Of a DNA stretch of 64,000 nt, positions 54,387 to 63,481 are shown piece after piece. The translations under genes were made by a program, and so were the position numbers. The notes under the pieces are model-generated. The model ran no database searches. It was not told the origin of the DNA and saw only the letters and a list, made by a program, of their open reading frames with translations. This DNA is from Rhizobium oryziradicis (GTDB lineage: Bacteria; Pseudomonadota; Alphaproteobacteria; Rhizobiales; Rhizobiaceae), in contig NZ_MKIM01000025.1 in assembly GCF_001939045.1 (NCBI RefSeq), positions 181,707-245,706 of the forward strand, given 5' to 3'. Position 1 is the first letter of the stretch. Each line of letters opens with the position of its first letter.

Positions 54387-55952
54387 GTGAAAATGCAATT
54401 CTCTGATCGTAATCGCGCCTTCAAAGACGCCTTGGTGCTTATTATTATCGGAATGGTGTTTTGGCTTATGGCCATCATCACCGACTTTCATGATCACCTC
54501 GATGCATTTTTACACCGCTACGAACCCTGGCAGCTGGATGAGCTGTTTGATGCCCTCAGCATTACAGGCTTGCTCGGCCTTATTTACGCTGGCCGTCGTA
54601 TTCATGATCTCAAGACAGAAATCCGGATAAAAAATACGATTCAAAGGAATATGGATTGGTTGTCCAACCACGATCCATTGACCGCCTTGCCCAATCGCCG
54701 TGCGCTTGTCAGCCACGCCCTGCTGATCGAGGAGCAAAATCGCAACAAGCACCACGTCATCTACTCTATTGATCTGGACGGATTCAAAAAGGTCAACGAT
54801 CTGGCTGGACAGCAAGGCGGAGATATTTTGCTGCGCGCCGTGGCAAAGAGATTGCAGACCCTTTTGCCTGATGCCACGATTTTCCGCCTCGGTGGCGATG
54901 AGTTTCTGGTGATCAGTCATCGACAGGCTGATATGGATTGTCTCAATCTCGGCCATCTTATCAGTCAGACATTGTCGGCCCCCTATGATGTGGGCGGCAT
55001 GACCTCCGAGATCGGAGCCAGTATTGGTTTTGCGCTCTACCCAGAAAACAGCACCGACTTTAACGATGCGATTCATTGCGCCGATGTTGCCATGTATGCC
55101 GCCAAAAAAGCCGGCCACAACAATGTCGCAGCTTATGAGAGGATTATGGAAGACCGCGTGGTGCGGCGCGCCGAAGTGGAAATGGCACTGAAAACTGCCA
55201 TTCGAGAACAATCCATTGTGCCCTATTACCAGCCGGTGATGGATTTGAAGACGGGCAAGGTGCACGGGTTTGAAGCACTGGCCCGATGGAAAACCGGCCC
55301 TTCCCAATATGTTGCGCCCAGCGATTTCATTGAGTTTGCTGAAAGCGCCGGGCTGATCGTGCCGCTTTCCGAGAGCCTGTTGAAACAGGCATGCCTCGAT
55401 GCTTTGCATTGGCCCGATTCTGTACGGCTGGCGTTTAACATTTCGCCCACGCAATTCTCTGATCGTCAGCTTGGGCTGCGCATCATGTCTATTCTGTCTG
55501 AGACAGGCTATCCACCACAGCGGTTGGAAATTGAAATCACCGAGACCGCGATTATTCACGATGTGGCAGCCGCCGCCAATATCCTTCGAGATCTACGCGA
55601 AGCGGGCATCAGACTGGCGCTTGACGATTTCGGAACCGGCTATTCCAACCTGTCGCAATTGTCGCAGTTCCAGTTTGACAAAATCAAGATCGACCGCAGT
55701 TTCGTTATCAATTCTGATCGCGATAGCAAATGCGCCGACATTGTCCGCGGCATTATGGGGCTTAGCCAGGGGCTAGGCCTGGCCACCACCGCCGAGGGCA
55801 TCGAAGATAGCGGCCAGCTCGCGTTTCTCAAGGATCTGGGCTGCGACTTTGGCCAGGGCTATCTCTTCGGCAAAGGGCTTCCAGCCGATCAAGCCCTTGC
55901 TCTGCTTTTGCGCAACGAAGAGTTCCCCATCATCCAATCATCGGTGGCTTAG
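54387..55952 (+). CDS. Membrane GGDEF-EAL cyclic-di-GMP protein
   Basis: A 521-residue protein with two N-terminal hydrophobic segments (LVLIIIGMVFWLMAIIT and LFDALSITGLLGLIYAGR), then GGDEF and EAL domains. The diguanylate cyclase active site RLGGDEFLVI is intact; the EAL domain shows FEALARW, DDFGTGYSNL and KIDRSFV, so both activities may be retained. The start is taken as GTG at 54387, with GGAG ten bases upstream; ATG 54393 is the alternative. No partner gene is adjacent. It would change cyclic-di-GMP to control motility or surface growth. Confidence 0.92.
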   Translation: MKMQFSDRNRAFKDALVLIIIGMVFWLMAIITDFHDHLDAFLHRYEPWQLDELFDALSITGLLGLIYAGRRIHDLKTEIRIKNTIQRNMDWLSNHDPLTALPNRRALVSHALLIEEQNRNKHHVIYSIDLDGFKKVNDLAGQQGGDILLRAVAKRLQTLLPDATIFRLGGDEFLVISHRQADMDCLNLGHLISQTLSAPYDVGGMTSEIGASIGFALYPENSTDFNDAIHCADVAMYAAKKAGHNNVAAYERIMEDRVVRRAEVEMALKTAIREQSIVPYYQPVMDLKTGKVHGFEALARWKTGPSQYVAPSDFIEFAESAGLIVPLSESLLKQACLDALHWPDSVRLAFNISPTQFSDRQLGLRIMSILSETGYPPQRLEIEITETAIIHDVAAAANILRDLREAGIRLALDDFGTGYSNLSQLSQFQFDKIKIDRSFVINSDRDSKCADIVRGIMGLSQGLGLATTAEGIEDSGQLAFLKDLGCDFGQGYLFGKGLPADQALALLLRNEEFPIIQSSVA

Positions 55953-55954
55953 AG

Positions 55955-55984
55955 TCTGTCAGGTTCAAATTGAACCAAGACAGA
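55955..55984. repeat. Palindromic hairpin after the GGDEF-EAL gene
   Basis: TCTGTC-a-GGTTCAA and TTGAACC-aa-GACAGA around a single A. It lies two bases after the stop of the GGDEF-EAL gene; a T-rich segment (TTGTTTGTTTTGG) follows some bases later, so it may act as a terminator. Confidence 0.55.
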
Positions 55985-56149
55985 TTGCCGATTGTTTGTT
56001 TTGGTCATCTCATCCGAAAGCCGTTGCGCGCAATTTCGGACAAACTCAAGCGCGGAAACCAGAGTTTATCGTGGCAACCATTTTTACTTTCATGAAACTG
56101 AAATTCGTCTATGACAGAAGCGGATTTTAAACCGAGGAACCGGCTTCTT

Positions 56150-57142
56150 ATGACGCAATTCGACGTTCTTACCATTGGCAACGCTATCGTGGATATCATC
56201 GCCCGCTGTGAAGACCAGTTTCTGGACGACAACGGCATTATCAAGGGCGCAATGAACCTGATTGATACTGAACGTGCCGTAAAACTCTACGACCTGATGG
56301 GCCCCGCTATTGAGGCCTCAGGCGGCAGCGCAGGTAATACGGCGGCAGGGGCTGCCAGTCTGGGAGCCAAAACGGCCTATTTTGGCAAGGTTGCCGATGA
56401 CCAGTTGGGCGAAATTTTTGCCCATGACATGCAGGCGCAAGGTGTGCACTATCAAACCCTGACCAAGGGCAAGGAACCGCCAACGGCTCGCTCGATGATT
56501 TTTGTCACCGATGACGGCGAGCGCTCGATGAACACCTATCTGGGTGCCTGTGTGGAATTTGGCCCGGAAGATGTTGAAGCGCAGGTGGTTGCTCAATCGA
56601 AAGTGACCTATTTCGAAGGCTATTTGTGGGATCCGCCACGCGCCAAACAGGCCATTCTCGAGTGCGCCAAAATTGCCCATGACAATGGTCGCGAAGTGTC
56701 TATGACGCTGTCGGACAGTTTTTGCGTTCACCGCTATCGCTCGGAATTTCTGGACCTGATGCGCTCCGGCACCGTCGATATTGTCTTTGCCAATCGCCAG
56801 GAAGCGCTGGCGCTCTATGAGACAGAGGATTTTGAGCAGGCACTGGATCTGATTTCCAGGGATTGCAAACTGGCCGCCGTGACCATGAGCGAAGATGGCG
56901 CGATGATTCTGCGTGGCGAAGAGCGCATCCATGTGCCGGCCACCACCATTGGCGAGTTGGTGGATACCACCGGCGCTGGTGATCTTTTTGCGTCGGGCTT
57001 TCTCTATGGCTATACCCAAGGCCGCTCATTGGAAGATTGCGGCAAGCTGGGCTGCCTTGCCGCCGGCATTGTCATTCAGCAAATTGGCCCGCGTCCCGCA
57101 GGCTCTTTGAAAGAAGCCGCAATCGAAGCAGGGCTTATTTAA
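56150..57142 (+). CDS. PfkB-family carbohydrate/adenosine kinase
   Basis: A 330-residue ribokinase-family protein, most like bacterial adenosine kinase. Features: MTQFDVLTIGNAIVDIIARC, GGSAGNTAAGAASLGAK, and the catalytic anion hole DTTGAGDLFASGFLYG. The ATG at 56150 gives the conserved beginning; an ATG at 56111 extends it by 13 residues. Its last eight bases overlap the SH3 gene on the opposite strand. Adenosine is the likeliest substrate, but ribokinases and fructokinases share the fold. Confidence 0.85.
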   Translation: MTQFDVLTIGNAIVDIIARCEDQFLDDNGIIKGAMNLIDTERAVKLYDLMGPAIEASGGSAGNTAAGAASLGAKTAYFGKVADDQLGEIFAHDMQAQGVHYQTLTKGKEPPTARSMIFVTDDGERSMNTYLGACVEFGPEDVEAQVVAQSKVTYFEGYLWDPPRAKQAILECAKIAHDNGREVSMTLSDSFCVHRYRSEFLDLMRSGTVDIVFANRQEALALYETEDFEQALDLISRDCKLAAVTMSEDGAMILRGEERIHVPATTIGELVDTTGAGDLFASGFLYGYTQGRSLEDCGKLGCLAAGIVIQQIGPRPAGSLKEAAIEAGLI

Positions 57143-57674
57143 AGGCCTCTCCCGGATAAGCACCCCAGATTTCGGTCTGGGTCACCCATCCCTTGGTGCC
57201 GTCCACCTCGATGCGGCACCAGGTTCCGGTGCATTCCAACACCTTGGTCAGCACGCCGGGCTGAAGCTTGGCCACAACGCTGGAATTGGTTTGGCCTTCC
57301 TGGCGCACGTTGACATAGATATCACTGCCCTTGCCCTTCATCCATGGGGCTGCAAGGGCCGTGCGCTCCCCTGACAACAAGGTCTGATTGACCCAGCCTT
57401 CGGTGCCATCGGCATCGCGAATTCTGCGCCAATTGTCGTATTCCTGAACAATTTCAACCGGCAGACCGCTGCGCGTATACATCCACGATACGGCGTAATC
57501 GGTGCTTGGCCCGATGCGCAAATTGACACGCCCTGACTTCAAACTGACAAAGCGCGGCAGCGGCAGGCCGCTTGGCCCTTTTGACGGACCTTGTGCCATA
57601 ACATCGGCAACACCCGCCAGAAGGAAGGCGGTGGCGAACAAAGTGCAACAGGAGCGTTTTAACCCTTTGGGCAT
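57135..57674 (-). CDS. Secreted SH3-domain protein
   Basis: A 179-residue exported protein with a signal (CCTLFATAFLLAGVADVMA) and two bacterial SH3 domains: SGRVNLRIGPSTDYAVSWMY with EGWVNQTLLSG, and DIYVNVRQEGQTNSSVVAKL with KGWVTQTEIWG. Such SH3b domains usually bind peptidoglycan or act near the cell wall. The ATG at 57674 is preceded by GGAAAG. It converges on the kinase gene. Specific function unknown. Confidence 0.85.
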   Translation of the reverse strand: MPKGLKRSCCTLFATAFLLAGVADVMAQGPSKGPSGLPLPRFVSLKSGRVNLRIGPSTDYAVSWMYTRSGLPVEIVQEYDNWRRIRDADGTEGWVNQTLLSGERTALAAPWMKGKGSDIYVNVRQEGQTNSSVVAKLQPGVLTKVLECTGTWCRIEVDGTKGWVTQTEIWGAYPGEAFK

Positions 57675-57981
57675 GGCTTTCCACTGGTCTATATCTATCA
57701 CGAAACCCCAAGCCCCCACCGCTGGTTCCGTCACATGTCTCTATTCTTTCGAACAACAAGATGTGTTTGTCTTCGCAGACAGGTTTGATAGAAATTCAAT
57801 CTTGCGGCATAATTGACGAAACGGCTTTTGGTTCGCGCAAACATACAGCAGGCTAAACATGAACACACCACAGTTTGCGGCACCAAACTTTGCCAAACGT
57901 CAGCGACATTGAGCGTAGCTTTGAGGTAAATCATCTCATTATCTTGGTTAAGAACATCTTTACAAGGCATCGAAAGTCTTC
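57675..57981. other. SH3 gene - dehydrogenase intergenic region
   Basis: About 307 bases separating two divergent genes, so it must hold both promoters. Some short frames pass through it, but nothing recognisable was seen and no clear operator found. Confidence 0.6.
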
Positions 57982-58986
57982 ATGACCCACAGAAAAAAAA
58001 CCACGGTTTACATCACGCGCAAGCTACCGGACGCTGTGGAAACGCGCATGCGGGAGCTTTTTGATGCGCATCTGAACATTGATGATAGCCCGCGCACGCG
58101 CGAGCAATTGCTGCAAGCGGTCGCGACCTGTGATGTTCTGGTGCCAACTGTGACAGATGTTGTCGATGCTGGTCTGATCGAGGCCGCCGGGCCACAACTG
58201 AAGCTTATTGCCAGTTTTTCCAACGGAACAGACCATATTGATGTGGACGCGGCAGCCCGCAAAGGCATTACCGTGACCAACACCCCGAACGTATTGACTG
58301 AAGACACTGCCGATATGACCATGGCGCTTATTCTGGCAGTGCCACGGCGGCTGGCAGAAGGATCACGCATCCTGACCGACCCTTCCACGGACTGGGCTGG
58401 CTGGTCGCCCACCTGGATGCTGGGGCGGCGCATTTGGGGCAAGCGGATTGGCATTGTCGGCATGGGCCGTATTGGCACGGCGGTTGCGCGCCGCGCCAAG
58501 GCTTTTGGCCTGTCCATCCATTATCACAACAGAAAGCGCGCCAACCCGCAGACAGAAAACGAGTTGGAGGCCACCTATTGGGATAGTCTCGACCAAATGC
58601 TGGCGCGGGTGGATATTGTTTCCGTCAATTGCCCGTCTACTCCGGCAACCTATCACCTGCTCTCAGCGCGGCGCTTAGCGCTGATGCAGCCCACCAGCTA
58701 TATCGTCAACACCTCGCGCGGCGGGATTATCGATGAGGCTGCCCTTATTCAATACATTCGCGAGGGAAAAATTGCGGGTGCAGGGCTTGATGTTTTTGAA
58801 AACGAACCGGCCGTCAATCCCAAGCTGATCAAGCTGGCTGAACAGGGCAAGGTGGTGCTGTTGCCCCATATGGGCTCTGCCACCATTGAGGGCCGGATTG
58901 ATATGGGCGAGAAGGTTATCATCAATATTCGAACCTATTTTGATGGGCATCGCCCACCAAACAGGGTGCTTCCCGGACGGGATTGA
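57982..58986 (+). CDS. D-2-hydroxyacid dehydrogenase (glycerate/glyoxylate reductase type)
   Basis: A 334-residue NAD(P)-dependent dehydrogenase. The substrate-domain start VYITRKLPDAVETRMRELFD, the Rossmann motif GIVGMGRIGTAVARRAKAFG, the arginine in NTSRGGIIDEAAL, the glutamate in ENEPAVNP and the histidine in LLPHMGSATIEGR are all present, making the Arg-Glu-His triad. It resembles GyaR/GhrB-type glyoxylate or hydroxypyruvate reductases; the true substrate is not settled. It faces a convergent acetyltransferase gene. Confidence 0.9.
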   Translation: MTHRKKTTVYITRKLPDAVETRMRELFDAHLNIDDSPRTREQLLQAVATCDVLVPTVTDVVDAGLIEAAGPQLKLIASFSNGTDHIDVDAAARKGITVTNTPNVLTEDTADMTMALILAVPRRLAEGSRILTDPSTDWAGWSPTWMLGRRIWGKRIGIVGMGRIGTAVARRAKAFGLSIHYHNRKRANPQTENELEATYWDSLDQMLARVDIVSVNCPSTPATYHLLSARRLALMQPTSYIVNTSRGGIIDEAALIQYIREGKIAGAGLDVFENEPAVNPKLIKLAEQGKVVLLPHMGSATIEGRIDMGEKVIINIRTYFDGHRPPNRVLPGRD

Positions 58987-59013
58987 TCCCATTCACCGTA
59001 TCGCTTTGGTCAT

Positions 59014-59496
59014 TCAGGCCGAAGCGACGGTTTTTTCCATCTGGATATAGGTGACGCGATCAAAGCCGGGATGGCTTTTTTCCGCCACCTTGTGAAAGCC
59101 CCATTTTTCAAATCGCATGTGGTTATTGTCCAGCTCAATGCGGGTCTCTAGCCTTAGCTTTTCAACGCCGCAGGCATGGGCCACACCTTCGGCCGCCTTC
59201 AACATGGCCCGGCCAATGCCCTGGCCTTGCAGATTGGGCAATACCGCCACTTTGCCCACATAGAGCGTATCCTCGGCATCCTGACGACAGAAAAGACAGC
59301 CGACCAGCTTACCATCAATCATGGCCGCATAACCGATTTCCTCATGCGCTTTCGATTTTAACGTGTCGGCCGTCAGCTTAATGGCCGAGGACGGCGGATC
59401 GATCCGCGTATGCATGTAATCAAAGGCTTCCTGCACCAAGGCCAGAAGTCCATCCCAATTTTCAAAACTCTCATCGATCTGAACGATGTTCACCAC
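59014..59496 (-). CDS. GNAT family N-acetyltransferase
   Basis: A 160-residue acetyltransferase with motif A VGKVAVLPNLQGQGIGRAML and the C-terminal FEKWGFHKV. The start is GTG at 59496, with AAGG eight bases upstream, only 4 bases after the ThiF/MoeB-like stop, so the two are cotranscribed. It is the third gene of the recF-moeB-GNAT run. Substrate unknown. Confidence 0.86.
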   Translation of the reverse strand: MVNIVQIDESFENWDGLLALVQEAFDYMHTRIDPPSSAIKLTADTLKSKAHEEIGYAAMIDGKLVGCLFCRQDAEDTLYVGKVAVLPNLQGQGIGRAMLKAAEGVAHACGVEKLRLETRIELDNNHMRFEKWGFHKVAEKSHPGFDRVTYIQMEKTVASA

Positions 59497-59500
59497 GCGG

Positions 59501-60283
59501 TCAGCCTTTCCTGTTTTGGTCGCGCCGACGGTAGGTCACCATATCGAACCGGGCGGACAAGCTGTTGTACATTAGCAGACGTCCTACTAACGGTTCACCA
59601 ATGCCGACAATAAGTTTTATCGCTTCCATGGCCATCAATGTGCCAATCACACCGGTCAAGGCACCGATGATTCCGGTTTCGGCGCAATTGGGAATGAGCC
59701 CGGCGGGCGGTTTTTCAGGAAACAGGTCGCGATAGCGTGGATAAAACTGCCCATCGCTGCCCTTTTCATAGGGCTTTAGCACGGTGAGCGATCCCTCGAA
59801 CCGGCCAACAGCGCCTGTGACCAAGGGACGCTGATGGATATCTGCGGCGTCGGCGGCGGCATAGCGCGTATCGAAATTATCGGAGCCGTCGATCAGAAGA
59901 TCAAATCCACGCAGATGGGTTGCGGCAAAAGCCGCGTCAAAACGCTCTTCAAACTGAACAACACGCACATGCGGGTTCAAACCGGCAATTGCCTTTGCCG
60001 CACTCTGCGTTTTTTGCAGGTTGATGGTGCCGGTATCGTGGATCACCTGCCGTTGCAGGTTGGACAGGGACACATGATCATCATCGGCAATGCCAAGCGT
60101 GCCGACGCCAGCGGCGGCCAGATATTGCAACACGGGCGCACCCAGCCCTCCGGCTCCAATCACCATCACCCTTGCTGCCTTCAGCTTTTGCTGGCCTGCA
60201 CCACCAATTTCCGGCAAGAGTATATGGCGTTGATAGCGTTGAATTTCTTCCATTGAGAGCGGCAGTGCCGGGTTTTCGTCCAT
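59501..60283 (-). CDS. moeB: ThiF/MoeB/HesA-family adenylyltransferase
   Basis: E1-like enzyme of 260 residues that adenylates the C-terminus of a ubiquitin-like sulfur carrier (MoaD or ThiS). The ATP site VIGAGGLGAPVLQYLAAAGVG, the R-finger segment LSNLQRQVIH and the aspartate in LLIDGSDNFDTRY are present, as is the crossover cysteine region IPNCAETGIIGALTGV. The paired CxxC zinc sites of E. coli MoeB are replaced (PRYRDLFP in place of a CxxC segment, no C-terminal CxxC). It lies downstream of recF. The choice between MoeB and ThiF cannot be made. Confidence 0.87.
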   Translation of the reverse strand: MDENPALPLSMEEIQRYQRHILLPEIGGAGQQKLKAARVMVIGAGGLGAPVLQYLAAAGVGTLGIADDDHVSLSNLQRQVIHDTGTINLQKTQSAAKAIAGLNPHVRVVQFEERFDAAFAATHLRGFDLLIDGSDNFDTRYAAADAADIHQRPLVTGAVGRFEGSLTVLKPYEKGSDGQFYPRYRDLFPEKPPAGLIPNCAETGIIGALTGVIGTLMAMEAIKLIVGIGEPLVGRLLMYNSLSARFDMVTYRRRDQNRKG

Positions 60284-60301
60284 ATCTCTCTCCTTACCGG
60301 T

Positions 60302-61429
60302 TCAGGGTAAAAGCTGGCCATCATCCACGCCAACGAACTGGGCGCGACTGCCAAGGCTTGAAAACATTTGCGCATCCGTGCCTGTCATAAACGCCTGTCC
60401 GCCCAGGGCGTCAATGCGGTCAAACAAGGAGGCCCGTCGCCCCTCATCCAGATGGGCAGCAATTTCGTCCAAAAGCAAGATCGGCGCAAAGCCCGTCATG
60501 GTGGCCACCAACTCGGCATGGGCCAAAATCAGGCCAACCAACAGCGCCTTTTGCTCGCCGGTCGAGCAGCGCGCCGCGTCCATGTCCTTGTCACGGTGAC
60601 GCACCAGCAAATCGCTCCGATGCGGGCCTTCCAGCGTGCGGCTAGCCGCGGCGTCGCGCCCACGGTTGGCGGCCAAGCGTTCGCGATAAAGATCCTCCAG
60701 ATCAATGGCTGGCGTATCCATGCCGACATCATCCAAAAAACCAGCAAGCGCAAGATCCGCTACAGGAAAGCCGGAGGGATCGCGGCTCTGGTCAATCAAG
60801 GACGACAACAGCCGCATCATTTCATGGCGCGCCAGTGCCATGGCAATGCCAAGGGCTGCCATCTGCTGCTCGAGACCAGAAAGCCAGCTTGGATCAAACC
60901 GCCCCTCGCCCAGCAACCGATTGCGGCTGCGCATGGCGCGTTCAAAATCGCTGGCGCGGCGACCGTGAGCCGGATCAATCGAGAGCACCAGCCGATCCAA
61001 AAACCGGCGGCGCTCAGAGGAGGAGCCGGTAAACAGCCCATCCATGGACGGCGTCAACCACAGCACTCGCAGATGGTCGGTCAGATCGTCCACAGAACGG
61101 CTTGGGGCGCCATTCAGCCGAAGACGCCGCACCGTTGTGTCGTCCTGCACCTCGGTGCCCGTGCCCATCTCCACGTCACCGGACATGCCCTCGAGGCTTG
61201 CGAAAATGGAAAAGCCGCCAGCAGCGCCAGCCCGCGCCACTTCCGGCAAGACGGCGCGACGCAATCCTCTGCCCGGCGACAAAAAGGACACCGCCTCCAT
61301 CAGATTGGTCTTGCCAGAACCGTTATTGCCAGTCAGCACAACGTGGCGACCATCCAGCGTAAGCGACGCTTGCGCATAATTGCGGAAGTCGGTCAGTTTC
61401 AGCCGGGTGATGAAAGTTTTCTGCGCCAT
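60302..61429 (-). CDS. recF: DNA replication and repair protein RecF
   Basis: SMC-like ATPase that loads RecA at gaps in the RecFOR pathway. The 375 residues have FITRLKLTDFRNYAQASL, Walker A LTGNNGSGKTNLMEA, the ABC signature STGEQKALLVGLIL and Walker B PILLLDEIAAHLD. The ATG is at 61429. In many bacteria recF is next to dnaN; here it heads recF-moeB-GNAT far from dnaN, as in other rhizobia. An 18-base gap separates it from moeB. Confidence 0.96.
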   Translation of the reverse strand: MAQKTFITRLKLTDFRNYAQASLTLDGRHVVLTGNNGSGKTNLMEAVSFLSPGRGLRRAVLPEVARAGAAGGFSIFASLEGMSGDVEMGTGTEVQDDTTVRRLRLNGAPSRSVDDLTDHLRVLWLTPSMDGLFTGSSSERRRFLDRLVLSIDPAHGRRASDFERAMRSRNRLLGEGRFDPSWLSGLEQQMAALGIAMALARHEMMRLLSSLIDQSRDPSGFPVADLALAGFLDDVGMDTPAIDLEDLYRERLAANRGRDAAASRTLEGPHRSDLLVRHRDKDMDAARCSTGEQKALLVGLILAHAELVATMTGFAPILLLDEIAAHLDEGRRASLFDRIDALGGQAFMTGTDAQMFSSLGSRAQFVGVDDGQLLP

Positions 61430-61625
61430 ACCAATCCAAGTGATGCGATTTCATATTATGCGGAAACGACGATGACTGCTTCATTCCTCAAATCGATTCC
61501 GGTTTAACGAATGAGACCATAGAGATCATCATACACTTTCCAATATCAAGATCGCACTTGGTCGCCGGGCGAATTCGCGATAGGACCGCAGCTTATGACA
61601 ATGCGCAACGAGACAGGAGCACAGG

Positions 61626-61835
61626 ATGGCTGACGAGGAAGAACGTCTTATCCGGCTGGAAGAGACCGTGGCCCATCAGGCCAAGACCATTGAAGAGCTC
61701 TCCGATCAGTTGGCCGACCAATGGAAAGTGGTCGAACAGGTGCGTGCCAAGCTGGACCGATTAACCGAGCGCTTTCTCAATCTCGAAGAACAATCGCACG
61801 ACAGTGTGCCGATTACCAAGCCGCCCCATTACTGA
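61626..61835 (+). CDS. slyX: SlyX-like coiled-coil protein
   Basis: A 69-residue acidic protein of the SlyX family: EERLIRLEETVAHQAKTIEE, LSDQLADQWKVVEQVRAKLD and the C-terminal PPHY. The whole length is predicted coiled coil. AGGAG lies upstream of the ATG. It diverges from recF and converges on dnaJ. Function unknown. Confidence 0.9.
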   Translation: MADEEERLIRLEETVAHQAKTIEELSDQLADQWKVVEQVRAKLDRLTERFLNLEEQSHDSVPITKPPHY

Positions 61836-61843
61836 TGCAAGCG

Positions 61844-61872
61844 AAAAAGGCCGATGCTGCAAAGCATCGGCC
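61844..61872 (-). terminator. dnaJ terminator
   Basis: Perfect 10-bp stem (GGCCGATGCT with AGCATCGGCC, 61849-61872), 4-base loop, followed on the minus strand by TTTTTCGC. It lies 6 bases after the dnaJ stop and also ends the slyX side. Confidence 0.88.
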
Positions 61873-61878
61873 CCTCCC

Positions 61879-63015
61879 TCAACCTTCAAAAAATTCCTTC
61901 ATCCGGGCAAAGAAGCCGGTGGATTCTGGGTTGTTTTCCTTGGATGAAATCTGCTCGAACTCCTGCAACAGCTCACGCTGACGTTTGGTCAGCTTTTGCG
62001 GGGTTTCGATCTGGATCTGGATGTAGAGATCACCCATCTGCGCCGAGCGCAGCACCGGCATGCCCTTGCCCTTCAGGCGGAATTGCTTGCCTGACTGGGT
62101 TCCTTCCGGCACGCTCACGCGCGACTTGGTGCCGTCCAGCGTGGTGACATCAAATGTGCCGCCCAGTGCTGCCGTGGTCATCGAAATCGGCACGGAGCAA
62201 TAGAGATCGGCCCCTTCGCGCTGGAAGAACTGATGCGGCTTGACCGACAGGAACATATAGAGATCGCCTGACGGACCACCGCGCAAGCCTGCCTCGCCCT
62301 CGCCTTGCAGACGAATGCGGGTACCATCTTCAATACCGGCTGGAATGCTCACCGAGAGCTGGCGCTCTTCCGTGGTGCGGCCCTGGCCATGGCACTTGAC
62401 GCAAGGATCACTGATGATCTGGCCGCGCCCATGACAGGTCGGGCAGGTGCGCTCCACCGAGAAAAAGCCTTGGCTTGCCCGCACCCGGCCAGACCCCTGA
62501 CAGGTGCCGCAGGTGGTGGGCTTGGTGCCGGGCTTGGCACCGGAGCCAGAGCAGACATCACAGGTGATCGAGGTTGGCACCCGGATCTGGGCAGTTTTGC
62601 CGGTAAAGGCCTCTTCCAGCGAAATTTCCATGTTGTAGCGTAGGTCTGCGCCGCGTTCACGACCACCGGTCGAGCGCTGACGGCCACCACGGCCACCACC
62701 CATCATTTCGCCAAAAATATCTTCAAAGATGTCCGAGAAGCCGCCGCCGCCAGCAAAACCGCCGCCGCCGCCGCCGCCCATGCCGCCCTGCTCAAAAGCA
62801 GCATGGCCAAAACGATCGTAGGCCGCACGCTTCTGGGAATCTTTCAGCGTTTCATAGGCCTCATTGATCTCTTTAAACTTCTTTTCCGATTCGGCGTCGC
62901 CTGGATTTTTATCCGGGTGATACTTCATCGCCAATTTGCGAAAAGCGCTTTTCAGCTCCTTTTCGTCTGCTGTTTTGGAGACACCCAGTGTCTCGTAATA
63001 ATCTGCTTTTGCCAT
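61879..63015 (-). CDS. dnaJ: Chaperone protein DnaJ
   Basis: Hsp40 co-chaperone that stimulates DnaK's ATPase and delivers substrate. The 378 residues show the J domain ([28 protein letters not shown] with the HPD triad), a glycine/phenylalanine region ([19 protein letters not shown]), four zinc repeats [24 protein letters not shown] and CVKCHGQG, and the C-terminal substrate domain. The ATG is at 63015. It is third in the dnaK-(secreted protein)-dnaJ unit. Confidence 0.97.
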   Translation of the reverse strand: MAKADYYETLGVSKTADEKELKSAFRKLAMKYHPDKNPGDAESEKKFKEINEAYETLKDSQKRAAYDRFGHAAFEQGGMGGGGGGGFAGGGGFSDIFEDIFGEMMGGGRGGRQRSTGGRERGADLRYNMEISLEEAFTGKTAQIRVPTSITCDVCSGSGAKPGTKPTTCGTCQGSGRVRASQGFFSVERTCPTCHGRGQIISDPCVKCHGQGRTTEERQLSVSIPAGIEDGTRIRLQGEGEAGLRGGPSGDLYMFLSVKPHQFFQREGADLYCSVPISMTTAALGGTFDVTTLDGTKSRVSVPEGTQSGKQFRLKGKGMPVLRSAQMGDLYIQIQIETPQKLTKRQRELLQEFEQISSKENNPESTGFFARMKEFFEG

Positions 63016-63019
63016 GATC

Positions 63020-63481
63020 TTACAAAGCTCTCAAAGCCTTAGCCACGCCTGCGTGGTTGCCTGTCTTTTGTCCAGCCTGTGCATCGCAGGCAGACATGTC
63101 CCTGTCAAAATCAGCAGCCGCTTGCTGCGCATCCCCCATTAGCAACTGCCTCTCTTTACCGCGCTCTGCAATTGCCTCTGAAAGAGACGTGCCTGCAAAA
63201 CCAAGAGAATGGGCTGCCAGATCACAAGAGGACACTTGTCCGCCTGCTTTCTTGCGCTTCAACGCATCCTCTATCAACGGTCCGAGACTGCCAACGATAC
63301 GGCGCAAAAGCGCCGTATCATGCGCTGAAATTGCCTTGATCATTGCCTTTTCGGCATTGCTGATCCGCTCATGCACGTCGCTGCTTGACGCGGCATGGGC
63401 GGTCAGGCTGCCAGCCAAAGCAAATGCGGCTGGCCCGAAGGCCAGCCATCTGAGGAGATTTTGCCGCTTGGAAGACCGCAT
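63020..63481 (-). CDS. Secreted protein of unknown function between dnaK and dnaJ
   Basis: A 153-residue protein with a typical signal ([23 protein letters not shown]) and a helical mature region, [18 protein letters not shown] and [16 protein letters not shown]-type segments, with two cysteines. I do not recognise the family. Its ATG overlaps the dnaK stop by one base (TGATG), and dnaJ starts 4 bases after its stop, so it is translated together with the chaperone genes. Heat induction is therefore likely. The only suggestion is a stress-related periplasmic role. Confidence 0.75.
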   Translation of the reverse strand: MRSSKRQNLLRWLAFGPAAFALAGSLTAHAASSSDVHERISNAEKAMIKAISAHDTALLRRIVGSLGPLIEDALKRKKAGGQVSSCDLAAHSLGFAGTSLSEAIAERGKERQLLMGDAQQAAADFDRDMSACDAQAGQKTGNHAGVAKALRAL

